This document shows positions 1 to 6,778 of a DNA stretch of 7,098 nt, in pieces (the first letter of the stretch is position 1; every line of letters starts with the position of its first letter). The translations under genes and the position numbers were made by a program. This DNA comes from Candidatus Sphingobacterium stercoripullorum. GTDB lineage: Bacteria; Bacteroidota; Bacteroidia; Sphingobacteriales; Sphingobacteriaceae. The stretch lies in assembly GCA_019114715.1 (NCBI GenBank), contig DXEZ01000282.1:1-7098 (forward strand). Direction: 5' to 3'. The notes beneath the pieces are model-generated. The model made no database searches. It worked only from the letters and a program-made list of their open reading frames with translations, and was not told where the DNA came from.

Positions 1-86
1 ACCACCTTGTCGTTATGAATAATTAGGGTATTTGCTGTACCTAAATCAATTGCAATTTCTTGTGTAAACCAATTAAATAATCCCAT
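1..86 (-). CDS. mreB: Rod shape-determining protein MreB, N-terminal fragment (cut by window edge)
   Basis: The first 28 complete codons of a gene running off the left edge translate to a protein starting MGLFNWFTQE and continuing IAIDLGTANTLIIHNDKV. The DLGTANT segment (residues 14-20) is the first phosphate-binding loop of the actin/Hsp70 ATPase fold, and its form here is that of MreB, the cytoplasmic actin homologue that polymerises under the inner membrane and guides lateral cell-wall synthesis in rod-shaped cells. The start is the ATG whose complement is at 84-86, giving the usual short N-terminus before the IDLGT strand. A 117-bp gap and a promoter-like box separate it from the upstream peptidase gene, so it probably begins its own unit; mreC and mreD often follow but lie outside the window. 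Other actin-fold ATPases such as FtsA or DnaK fit the first strand less well. Confidence 0.88.
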   Translation of the reverse strand, partial: MGLFNWFTQEIAIDLGTANTLIIHNDKV

Positions 87-120
87 GAAGAGTTTTGTCT
101 CAGTGTCTTAAAAATTTATG

Positions 121-128
121 CAAACCTA
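121..128 (-). promoter_or_regulatory. Probable Bacteroidota -7 promoter element for mreB
   Basis: Read on the minus strand this is TAGGTTTG, an exact match to the Bacteroidota -7 consensus TAnnTTTG. It lies 34 bp before the mreB ATG, which would give a leader of about 30 nt. The only candidate -33 TTG lies 24 bp upstream of the box, longer than the usual spacing of about 19-21, so the -33 match is weak. The position in the only sizeable gap between minus-strand genes supports mreB having its own promoter. The element is visible in the sequence; its activity is inferred. Confidence 0.5.
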
Positions 129-203
129 ATGAAAAAAAATGGTTTATAGAATCAATGATAGCAAAATATTCTGCTTGATTGTTTCCTTTTTTCCATTTTC
201 ATT

Positions 204-1874
204 TTAAAGATAGGTCACGTTAATGTAATAATTAAATGTGTCAATTAACAGCTTATCTTTATGTATGTTGTTCCAAGGTAATTTTTGAAATTCCTGGGTT
301 AAATTTATCTTTTGAAATTCAGTTTCTCTTATTCCTAAATGAATAGGCATTTCGAAGTTCTCGACTTCGCTATTCCACCGCGCCTCGGCAGTGCCATCCT
401 TTAAAAGGTTCAGCTCTAGAGTAGGAATGTCCTTTTGGAGAACGTACTGCTCAAAGAAAGGCGCTAAATTCATCTTAGTCTTAGCAATGATGTAGTCTAC
501 AACATCGTCATAATCTACAGTTTGATGCCTGAAATCTACATTTAGTCCAGTTAAAATATTTCTCCATAGCGTATCATCTGCTATTATTCTTCGCAACTGA
601 TTTAGCATCACCCCGCCCTTGAGGTACATGTCGCCTGAGCCGCTGTAGTTTACACCTAAAGGCCCGCGAAGGGGACGGTCATTCAATATGCCTCTTCTGT
701 TTCCATAGATGTACTCTTGGCCTGCCTTTTTGCCGTAGAAATACTCTATGTATAGGGCTTCAGAGTAGTTTGTGAAGCTTTCGTGGATCCACATATCTCC
801 AATGTCCTTAGCAGTGATGTTATTTCCAAACCATTCGTGACCCGATTCATGGATGATGATGAAATCCCATTTTTTACCCCAGCCTGATCCTGAGTTATCT
901 CTGCCTAGATAGCCGTTTAAATACTTGTTTCCGTATGCTATAGCACTTTGGTGTTCCATCCCCAAATGTGGGGTCTCCACTATTTTATAACCGTCTTGAT
1001 AAAATGGATAGGGGCCAAACCAATGTTCGAAGGCCTCCAGCATGGTTATCACGTTCGTTTTGAGGTGTTCAATTTTATTTTGGTTTTCCTTCAGCGGATA
1101 ATAGTCTATTTCTAAAGGACCATCTATGCCTTGGTATTGTTCCTGAAAGTGTGCATAATCGCCAATGTTTAAGGCCACATTATAATTGTTTATTGGGTTT
1201 TTTATTTCCCAGTAATATTTCGTGGTTTTATCGTTAGGCTTCTCAGTTTTTAGAAGCTTTCCATTAGAAATGTTTTGTAAAGGATCCGGAACGGTCACAG
1301 TTAAGAGCATGCTATCTACCTCATCGGATTGATGATCTTTATTGGGCCACCATGCCGATGCACCTAAACCCTGACACGCTGTAGCAATAAAGTCTATTCC
1401 ATTATTATCTTTGCCCCAAATAAAACCCCCATCCCAAGGTGCATTTTTAGCTACTATAGGTGTGCCTGAGAAGTAGACTGTAAATGAATCGATTGAAGAC
1501 TTGGTGATGGTGCTTGGGAATTTGATAAATACAGCGTTATACTCTCTTTCATAAGGTAGTAGGTTGCCTTTGTAAATTATAGAATCCACCAGTAAGTTGT
1601 CAAATAAATCAAACTGAAGCTTTCCGAAATCCTTTTCCGCTTTAAATAGAAATTGATTGCTTCCCTTGATTGTTTTCTCCTCTGGAAAGACCTCGATATC
1701 TAAATGGTAGTGCTTAATGTCATAACAAGTTCTTAAAGGGCTTAGTGCACCTCTTAAAGTATCTGCACGAGTAAACTCAGGAATGCCGTCCTCGTAAAGT
1801 TGCCCAAAGCTTAGTGTATGATTAATCAACACAAAAAGCACTAGCAAAAAGGATGTTTTAAAATGCTTTTTCAT
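204..1874 (-). CDS. Exported M1-family zinc aminopeptidase
   Basis: This 556-residue protein is a gluzincin metallopeptidase of family M1, which removes N-terminal residues from peptides. The zinc site is complete: HESGH at 342-346 (HExxH) followed after exactly 18 residues by the third ligand E365 in WIHESF. The exopeptidase motif appears as GMEH at 305-308 where classical members have GxMEN, and the catalytic tyrosine is probably Y417 in the DMYLKG segment. Residues 1 to about 24 form a signal peptide (KK at the N-terminus, hydrophobic core FLLVLFVLI, likely cleavage after SFG), with no lipobox cysteine, so the enzyme is probably periplasmic or secreted. The N-terminal beta-saddle domain spans roughly 45-240 and the catalytic domain 240-480. 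The short end lacks the large ERAP/PepN-type C-terminal domain and shows no type IX secretion tail. The gene starts 10 bp after the polX stop, suggesting co-transcription, although no functional link is evident. The precise substrate is unknown. Confidence 0.92.
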   Translation of the reverse strand: MKKHFKTSFLLVLFVLINHTLSFGQLYEDGIPEFTRADTLRGALSPLRTCYDIKHYHLDIEVFPEEKTIKGSNQFLFKAEKDFGKLQFDLFDNLLVDSIIYKGNLLPYEREYNAVFIKFPSTITKSSIDSFTVYFSGTPIVAKNAPWDGGFIWGKDNNGIDFIATACQGLGASAWWPNKDHQSDEVDSMLLTVTVPDPLQNISNGKLLKTEKPNDKTTKYYWEIKNPINNYNVALNIGDYAHFQEQYQGIDGPLEIDYYPLKENQNKIEHLKTNVITMLEAFEHWFGPYPFYQDGYKIVETPHLGMEHQSAIAYGNKYLNGYLGRDNSGSGWGKKWDFIIIHESGHEWFGNNITAKDIGDMWIHESFTNYSEALYIEYFYGKKAGQEYIYGNRRGILNDRPLRGPLGVNYSGSGDMYLKGGVMLNQLRRIIADDTLWRNILTGLNVDFRHQTVDYDDVVDYIIAKTKMNLAPFFEQYVLQKDIPTLELNLLKDGTAEARWNSEVENFEMPIHLGIRETEFQKINLTQEFQKLPWNNIHKDKLLIDTFNYYINVTYL

Positions 1875-1884
1875 GAGCCAGAAA

Positions 1885-3534
1885 CTATTTTTTATTTTTA
1901 AAATACTGTGTTATTTCGTCTAAGGTTTTAGCATTTAAACATCCTTTAGCTTCCAGGCCTCCTTTTCTAGCCACCTGCACGCCGTACTCCATGTCCAGTA
2001 AGCCCTCTTTTATGTGCGCATCGGGATTGATCGATAGCAATACACCTTGTTCAATTGCATACTGATGGTGTCTCCAGTCTAAATCTAGCCGCAATGGGTT
2101 CGCATTTATCTCTATCGTCACACCGTTTGCTTTACACGCATCGATAACTTTTTTGAAGTCTATGGGGTAACCCGGGCGGCTTAATAAAAGACGTCCAGTG
2201 GGGTGCCCCAGTATGGTGGTGTAGGGGTTTTCTATGGCTTTTATCAGTCGTTCTGTAGCTCTTTCCTCATCCATCCCTAAGGTTCTATGAATGGAAGCAA
2301 CTACGTAATCAAATCCTGCTAAAATTTCACTAGGGTAATCTAAGCTGCCGTCTTCTAAGATGTCGGACTCTGTCCCTTTAAATATTTTAAAAGGTGCTAG
2401 CTCCTTATTTAATAGATCTATTTCTTCCCATTGTTGCTGGACCTTTTCTATGGAAAGCCCGCCAGCATAGTGTGCAGCAGGGGAGTGGTCCGCAATGCCG
2501 AAGTATTCGAGCTTTAAATTGTCTCTGCAATATAAAGCCATATCCTTTAAGGTGTCCTTACCGTCACTGTATGTTGAGTGGTTATGAAGGCTTCCTTTTA
2601 AATCAGATACCGTGATTAAATTTGGAATTTGATTGTTTTTCGCTTTTTCAACTTCATGTGTCCCCTCTCGTAGTTCCGGCGGAATAAAGCTGAGGCCCAA
2701 AGATTGATAGATTTCCTGCTCACTTGGTAAGCTCGGTAGGGGGCTCGTTAATTTCTGGACATGGCTATCTGAGCCTGTAGTTAACATCAAATCTCTCGCG
2801 AAATTCTCTCTTGTTGTATGAATAAAGTCAACTGGAATATCCGGGTGGTTTCCAACGCGTAGCGTTCTTGAGTCAACTTGATCTTGATTGTATTCGGATA
2901 AGGCTAGTTTGAGCTTGATTAAAGGTAAGGTATGGAGAATTTCAATTCTCTGTAAAATCTCGCTTGATCTTCTAAACTCGCCTGTAAAAGAAATAATATC
3001 GCTAGTTTCTGCCGCCGACTGAGCAAGCTGTAGCATGTGCTCTGCTTGGGCTTTTATCTTTGCGTATAAATACCAGCCTTTGTTTTTTAATATAAACTCA
3101 ATGGAGTCTTGAACAGCCGCTTGGGTTTTTACTCCAAAGCCCTTAACTTGAGCTAATCTGTTTTCATTACAAGCATAAAGTAGTTCCCCTAAATCCGTTA
3201 TGTTCATCTCTTTCCAAATGGTGAGTACCTTTTTAGGCCCTAGCCCTTTAACCTCAAGGAGGTCAAGTATGCCTTTAGGAGTTTTCGCTAGAAGCTCATC
3301 CAATTCTGAAAATGTGCCTTCATGGGCAATTTGATGAATCTTCTCCGCTGTGCTTTTTCCAATTCCTGGAAGGTCACTTAACTCTTTTACGGTAGATTCA
3401 AGTATCGGAACTCCAATTTTTTCAACTTTAAAAACGGACGATGAAATGGCTTTTGTTCTAAATGGATTTTCTCCATGAAGCTCCATTAATTGTGCATAAA
3501 GTTTGAAAACTTTTGCAATTTCTTTGTTGTTCAT
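1885..3534 (-). CDS. polX: PolX-family protein with active-looking PHP phosphoesterase domain and degenerate polymerase site
   Basis: The 549 residues follow the bacterial PolX layout (about 570 in Bacillus). An N-terminal DNA-binding region contains helix-hairpin-helix motifs at 54-66 (DLPGIGKSTAEKI), 94-106 (EVKGLGPKK) and 129-141 (QVKGFGVKT). A polymerase-beta-like palm follows at about 175-265, and a C-terminal PHP domain occupies about 312-549. All nine expected PHP metal ligands are visible: H317, H319, D324, H350, E389, H416, H444, D505 and H507. This supports the 3'-5' exonuclease/AP-endonuclease type of activity known for PolX PHP domains. The palm motif normally written GSxRRG...GDID reads GEFRRSSEILQRIEIL at 185-200, so the two paired catalytic aspartates are replaced by R196 and E198. 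Only the third-Asp segment VDF (D236) and TGS (253-255) survive. I infer a DNA-repair nuclease that no longer polymerises. It starts 42 bp after ndh and may be co-transcribed with it. Confidence 0.9.
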   Translation of the reverse strand: MNNKEIAKVFKLYAQLMELHGENPFRTKAISSSVFKVEKIGVPILESTVKELSDLPGIGKSTAEKIHQIAHEGTFSELDELLAKTPKGILDLLEVKGLGPKKVLTIWKEMNITDLGELLYACNENRLAQVKGFGVKTQAAVQDSIEFILKNKGWYLYAKIKAQAEHMLQLAQSAAETSDIISFTGEFRRSSEILQRIEILHTLPLIKLKLALSEYNQDQVDSRTLRVGNHPDIPVDFIHTTRENFARDLMLTTGSDSHVQKLTSPLPSLPSEQEIYQSLGLSFIPPELREGTHEVEKAKNNQIPNLITVSDLKGSLHNHSTYSDGKDTLKDMALYCRDNLKLEYFGIADHSPAAHYAGGLSIEKVQQQWEEIDLLNKELAPFKIFKGTESDILEDGSLDYPSEILAGFDYVVASIHRTLGMDEERATERLIKAIENPYTTILGHPTGRLLLSRPGYPIDFKKVIDACKANGVTIEINANPLRLDLDWRHHQYAIEQGVLLSINPDAHIKEGLLDMEYGVQVARKGGLEAKGCLNAKTLDEITQYFKNKK

Positions 3535-3576
3535 TACGTGTTAGAACTGTTTGTACTATGTGCTAATAGCGACTAT

Positions 3577-4866
3577 TTATTTGTCTTCCCGAAAATAGGG
3601 GTTTATAATAAGACGAATACCGCTACTTTTTGTAAAAAACTTAATACTCCAATTCACGAAAGTAACCATTCTGTTTCTAAATCCGAAAATCGAAACCAAA
3701 TGGATGAACATCCATATGGTCCAAGCAAAAAATCCTTTGAAGTGGACTTTACCTAAATCTGCAACCGCTTTACTTCTACCTACTGTGGCCATCGAGCCTT
3801 TATCTGTATAAACAAATTTTTCATTTGTTTTATTTTCAATAGTATTGACAATATGCTCGGCTACATATTTTCCTTGTTGTTGTGCAACAGGTGCTACACC
3901 AGGAAGCCCTCTAGGGGTGTCAGGAGAGATAAGTGCCGCTACATCTCCAATTGCGTAAACTCGGGACATACCCTCGACACGACACTGCTCATCAGTTCTT
4001 ATTCTATTGCCTCTTTCTATTAAGGAGGCATCAATACCTTCAGGCATTTGTCCCTTTACACCAGCACTCCAGATTACTGTTTTTGTTTCAATGGTTTTGC
4101 CACCCGATAGGCTTATAATATCGCCATCGTAATCCGTTACCTGTGTGTTGAGGAGTACTTTAACTCCTAGGTCTTCAAGATAACGGAGTGCGTCTTTTGA
4201 AGAAGATTCAGATAATGCACCTAGGACCCGGTCCATTCCTTCTATCAAGTAAACATTCATTTCCTCTTTTCGAAGCTCGGGATAGTCTTCCTTAAGCATG
4301 TGCAGCTGTATTTCTGCAATCGCGCCAGATAATTCTACCCCAGTGGGTCCGCCACCGACAATTACAAAATTCAAATACTTCGTACGTTCTCCTTGGTGTT
4401 TTCTTAGAATAGCTTCTTCAAAATTTTGTAGCACATAGCTTCTAATGTTCAAAGCTTCTTTAACGCTTTTCATCCCTAGGGCGAACTTTTCAATGTTTTC
4501 CATTCCAAAAAAGTTACTCGTTGCACCTGTAGCGATGACAAGGTAATCGTATCCATAAGCACCAACAGAGGTGTGAACTACCTGCTCTTGGTGATTGACT
4601 TTTTCGATTTCTGCTAATCGGAACGAAAAGTTGCTTTGTTTCTTAAACATTTTCCTTAATGGAAATGCAATAGAGTCATCAGCAAGTGTTCCTGTAGCGA
4701 CTTGATATAGTAAAGGTTGAAAGGTATGGAAGTTAAACCTGTCTATAAGCAATACGTCTACGGGTTTGTTTTTTAATTTCCTAGCGACCTCTACACCACC
4801 AAAGCCTCCACCTAAAATAATCACTCTAGGGAATTTGCTTTGTGTTTTGATGACTGTTTCTATCAT
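3577..4866 (-). CDS. ndh: Type II NADH:quinone oxidoreductase (NDH-2)
   Basis: This 429-residue flavoprotein matches single-subunit NADH dehydrogenases, which oxidise NADH at the cytoplasmic membrane surface and reduce quinone without pumping protons. Two dinucleotide-binding folds are visible: GGGFGG at 19-24 binds FAD, and GGGPTG at 171-176 within FVIVGGGPTGVELSG binds NADH. The second FAD-contact motif YAIGD is at 304-308. The segment FNFHTFQPLLYQVATGTL at 44-61 is characteristic of the family. APVAQQQGKYVA at 325-336 corresponds to the AQxxxQ region lining the quinone site. The C-terminus (about 377-411) is hydrophobic and aromatic, with WTIWMFIHLVSIFGF, and fits the amphipathic membrane-anchoring region of NDH-2. 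It begins 39 bp after the ferredoxin stop and is the third redox enzyme of the cluster. Electrons could be disposed of here while FNR manages NADPH, but direct coupling is inference. Homologous sulfide:quinone reductases are less likely because the conserved cysteine pattern is absent. Confidence 0.93.
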   Translation of the reverse strand: MIETVIKTQSKFPRVIILGGGFGGVEVARKLKNKPVDVLLIDRFNFHTFQPLLYQVATGTLADDSIAFPLRKMFKKQSNFSFRLAEIEKVNHQEQVVHTSVGAYGYDYLVIATGATSNFFGMENIEKFALGMKSVKEALNIRSYVLQNFEEAILRKHQGERTKYLNFVIVGGGPTGVELSGAIAEIQLHMLKEDYPELRKEEMNVYLIEGMDRVLGALSESSSKDALRYLEDLGVKVLLNTQVTDYDGDIISLSGGKTIETKTVIWSAGVKGQMPEGIDASLIERGNRIRTDEQCRVEGMSRVYAIGDVAALISPDTPRGLPGVAPVAQQQGKYVAEHIVNTIENKTNEKFVYTDKGSMATVGRSKAVADLGKVHFKGFFAWTIWMFIHLVSIFGFRNRMVTFVNWSIKFFTKSSGIRLIINPYFREDK

Positions 4867-4905
4867 TGCATGTTTGTTTTGCTACTTAATCGAACTTATA
4901 TTACT

Positions 4906-5232
4906 TTAATCCCCCATCAGTTCTAAGTGCAGACCCTCTAGCTCTGGACTTATTCGGATTTGACAAGAGAGCCTGCTGGTATCATCTACGTTAAACAAAG
5001 TGTCTAGCATGTATAGTTCGCCTTCCTGTGCTTCTGGTAGCTGCTCAAACCCTTCGAGTACCCGAATATGACAAGTCGCACACAGAGCCATTCCTCCACA
5101 TGTGGCTTGAATAGGGTAACCCTCAGATTTTAAGATTTCCATCAGACTCAAGCTCATATCTGTTGGAGCTTGAATATCTCTAACCTCTCCCGATGGTTCA
5201 TGTATATGCAAATTAACCAAATTATTTTCCAT
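4906..5232 (-). CDS. [2Fe-2S] ferredoxin, adrenodoxin/ISC-type
   Basis: A small acidic 108-residue protein with four cluster cysteines at C45, C51, C54 and C90. This is the CX5CX2C...C spacing of vertebrate-type (adrenodoxin/Fdx) rather than plant-type ferredoxins, which have CX4CX2C. The core CGGMALCATCHIRVLEG (45-61) and RLSCQIRI (87-94) are the expected cluster-binding loop and final strand. The acidic helix region 67-84 (EAQEGELYMLDTLFNVDD) is the likely docking surface for a reductase. It is a soluble one-electron carrier. Lying 20 bp downstream of the FNR gene, it is the obvious partner to accept electrons from that enzyme. No P450, desaturase, hydroxylase or other terminal acceptor lies in the window, and no isc/suf genes, so the final electron sink is unknown. 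An AAGGAT stretch about 15 bases upstream could be a weak ribosome binding site. Confidence 0.92.
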   Translation of the reverse strand: MENNLVNLHIHEPSGEVRDIQAPTDMSLSLMEILKSEGYPIQATCGGMALCATCHIRVLEGFEQLPEAQEGELYMLDTLFNVDDTSRLSCQIRISPELEGLHLELMGD

Positions 5233-5252
5233 TTGCCTAGTTTTATCCTTTG

Positions 5253-6257
5253 TTAAAAGCTGTGAATACCGTTTACTGTTGTGTACTTAAATGATAGTTT
5301 TTTGTCTGGATAAACATATTTGTAGGCGCTTTGTGCCATTAATGCCGCCTCGTGATAGCCACACAGAATTAATTTTAATTTACCAGGGTATGTATTGATG
5401 TCTCCAATGGCGTAAATACGCTCGATGTTAGTTGAATAATCAAATGTATCCACTGCAATAGCATTGTTTTCTATATTAAGTCCCCAGTCTGCTATAGGTC
5501 CGAGCTTTGGACTGAGACCATAAAGGGTTATTAAATCTTCTGCATGCACTAGAACTTGCTCTTTCTCTTTGTTTTGAAGTTCTATATGATTAAGGGTTCC
5601 GTTACCATGTAGTCCAACCAATTGATGGGACAAATAAAGGTTAACTTTACCTGATTCGGCGAGCTCAAAAACTTTTTCAACTGAATCTGGTGCACCTCTG
5701 AATTGGTTGCTTCTATGAATTAGGCTCACTTTCGAGGCTATTTTACTCAGGTGAATAGTCCAATCTAAAGCGGAGTCCCCACCTCCTGCAATAGCAATAT
5801 TTTTACCTTTGAATTTTTCCGGGTTTAATACCATGTAATGCAAGGAGTTTCCCTCAAATTGAGCTAAATTGCTTAAAGCTGGTTTGCGCGGTTCAAAACA
5901 GCCCAACCCTCCAGCTATAACGACTACTTTTGCTTCGATGATAGTTCCTTCAGAAGTTTTTACCTGATAAGAACCATCCTCCTGCTTGTCAAGAGCTTCT
6001 ACTCTTTCCCCTAAGGTAAAGGTGGGATTAAAAGGGGCTATCTGCTCCATTTGTTGATCTATAAGATCTTGCGCTAATATACTAGGGTATCCAGGGATGT
6101 CGTATATCGGCTTTTTAGGGTATATTTCCGAAAGCTGTCCGCCAACTTGTGGTAATACATCAACTAAATGACAACGCATTTTTAGTAGCCCTGCTTCAAA
6201 GACTGCAAAAAGACCAACTGGTCCTGCTCCAATAATGCATATATCTGTTGTAATCAT
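5253..6257 (-). CDS. Thioredoxin reductase-like ferredoxin/flavodoxin--NADP+ reductase
   Basis: The 334-residue flavoprotein has the two-domain fold of low-molecular-weight thioredoxin reductase. FAD binding is at GAGPVG (10-15) with the downstream QVGGQLSEIYP (37-47), and the NADPH domain has GGGDSA (158-163) with HRSNQFR (181-187), whose basic residues suit the 2'-phosphate of NADP. The C-terminal FAD motif YAIGD is at 282-286. The redox CxxC of true thioredoxin reductases is missing from the NADPH domain; the expected region holds only a lone C120 (GGLGC). This matches the TrxR-like FNRs of Bacillus (YumC) and Chlorobi, which transfer electrons between NADPH and ferredoxin or flavodoxin. 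The short C-terminal tail ending GIHSF could supply the aromatic or histidine residue that stacks on the flavin of the partner subunit in this family. The next gene encodes a [2Fe-2S] ferredoxin, its probable partner. It begins 5 bp after the marR stop, so the two are surely co-transcribed. Confidence 0.92.
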   Translation of the reverse strand: MITTDICIIGAGPVGLFAVFEAGLLKMRCHLVDVLPQVGGQLSEIYPKKPIYDIPGYPSILAQDLIDQQMEQIAPFNPTFTLGERVEALDKQEDGSYQVKTSEGTIIEAKVVVIAGGLGCFEPRKPALSNLAQFEGNSLHYMVLNPEKFKGKNIAIAGGGDSALDWTIHLSKIASKVSLIHRSNQFRGAPDSVEKVFELAESGKVNLYLSHQLVGLHGNGTLNHIELQNKEKEQVLVHAEDLITLYGLSPKLGPIADWGLNIENNAIAVDTFDYSTNIERIYAIGDINTYPGKLKLILCGYHEAALMAQSAYKYVYPDKKLSFKYTTVNGIHSF

Positions 6258-6262
6258 ATTTG

Positions 6263-6694
6263 TTATTTTAAATTTGTATAAATCTTGTTTAGAATTCTAT
6301 TAAAGTGTTCAAAATCCTCTTCGGTGAGGTTTTTCCAAGCATGCATCCGTATGTCGTCTATCTCCGGTTCAATGGTATGAATTAAATCTTTTGCATCCTT
6401 TGTAAGGCACAATAGACAAACCCTCCTGTCGTTAGGGTGATCTTTTCTTTCGACGAGATTTTTTATTTCTAGTTTATCTATGATCCTACTTAAGGTCGGG
6501 TGATCTTTATTGGTTCTTTCTGCTACCAGTTTCCCAGGAACGGGACCCTCTTCATTTAAGATTTTTAAAACCGACCACTGATCCACAGTTACGCCGAAAT
6601 CGTTTTCTAAAAATGCCGATTGCGCAAATTGTTTAACTCTTTTTGCAGTTCTTTCCAATAAGAAAGAATACCTATTGAACTTTTTATTTGTCAT
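6263..6694 (-). CDS. MarR-family transcriptional regulator
   Basis: A 143-residue protein with the MarR winged helix-turn-helix fold. Dimerisation helices lie at the two ends (about 1-30 and 105-143). The DNA-binding core is at about 38-98, with the recognition helix around DHPTLSRIIDKLE (64-76). The wing reads RKDHPNDRRVCLLCLT (83-98) and carries the family signature DxR...LxLT. MarR proteins usually repress adjacent or divergent genes and are released by a ligand or by cysteine oxidation. The only two cysteines, C93 and C96, both sit in the wing, a possible but unproven redox switch in this context. The gene is first in the apparent redox operon and faces a 235-bp divergent promoter region, so autoregulation and control of the FNR, ferredoxin and NDH-2 genes is the simplest inference. 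The ATG at 6694 leaves a very short leader (about 12 nt) after the upstream TATATTTG box; Bacteroidota commonly lack strong Shine-Dalgarno sites. Confidence 0.9.
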   Translation of the reverse strand: MTNKKFNRYSFLLERTAKRVKQFAQSAFLENDFGVTVDQWSVLKILNEEGPVPGKLVAERTNKDHPTLSRIIDKLEIKNLVERKDHPNDRRVCLLCLTKDAKDLIHTIEPEIDDIRMHAWKNLTEEDFEHFNRILNKIYTNLK

Positions 6695-6711
6695 AACAAC
6701 TATTAGTGTAG

Positions 6712-6719
6712 CAAATATA
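6712..6719 (-). promoter_or_regulatory. Probable -7 promoter element for the marR-led operon
   Basis: On the minus strand the bases read TATATTTG, an exact match to the Bacteroidota -7 consensus TAnnTTTG, and end 17 bp before the marR ATG. Transcription would start near 6706, giving a leader of about a dozen bases. I see no TTG at the expected -33 distance; the region is a run of A and T. A MarR dimer bound at its own promoter would cover this box, but I could not identify a convincing MarR palindrome here. Confidence 0.55.
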
Positions 6720-6741
6720 TGGTTTTTAAGTTTAATAAAGA

Positions 6742-6751
6742 GTCACATTTT
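6742..6751. repeat. First copy of GTCACATTTT, a possible regulator half-site
   Basis: These ten bases recur exactly at 6789-6798, where they form the right arm of the CRP-type dyad. Here the opposite arm TGTGA is absent at the required 6-bp spacing, so it is only a half-site; read on the minus strand it is AAAATGTGAC. It is centred about 40 bp upstream of the presumed marR transcription start, a distance at which activators of the CRP class can contact polymerase. Chance is possible in AT-rich DNA. Confidence 0.3.
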
Positions 6752-6778
6752 CGTGAATTTTCGCAGCAAATTACAGAA

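Noticed and set aside
2394..2615. Plus-strand open frame of 73 codons
   Set aside because: It lies wholly antisense within the PHP domain coding region of polX, whose conserved motifs fix the true frame; its translation resembles no family and it has no promoter-like or ribosome-binding signal.
3565..3577. Inverted repeat AATAG-CGA-CTATT between ndh and polX as a terminator
   Set aside because: The stem is only five AT-rich pairs, overlaps the ndh stop codon and has no following T run on the minus strand, so it would hardly terminate transcription.
3490..3756. Plus-strand open frame of 88 codons spanning the polX start and ndh end
   Set aside because: It is antisense to conserved ends of two well-supported genes, has no recognisable domain, and is explained by low stop density opposite those genes.
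3933..4118. Plus-strand open frame of 61 codons rich in His, Leu and Arg
   Set aside because: Antisense to the conserved central part of ndh; its odd composition is what reverse reading of that gene gives.
5253..6257. Annotation of the flavoprotein as thioredoxin reductase
   Set aside because: The fold matches, but the redox-active CxxC of the NADPH domain is absent and a ferredoxin gene follows directly, which fits the FNR branch.
6694..6706. TAACAACTATTA just upstream of marR as a MarR operator palindrome
   Set aside because: Only the outer bases are symmetric, which is not enough in AT-rich DNA to claim a MarR binding site.
6743..6756. TCAC-N6-GTGA as a second CRP site
   Set aside because: The arms are in the reverse order of the CRP core (TGTGA-N6-TCACA), so this is not a proper CRP dyad; only the GTCACATTTT half-site repeat is retained as weak evidence.
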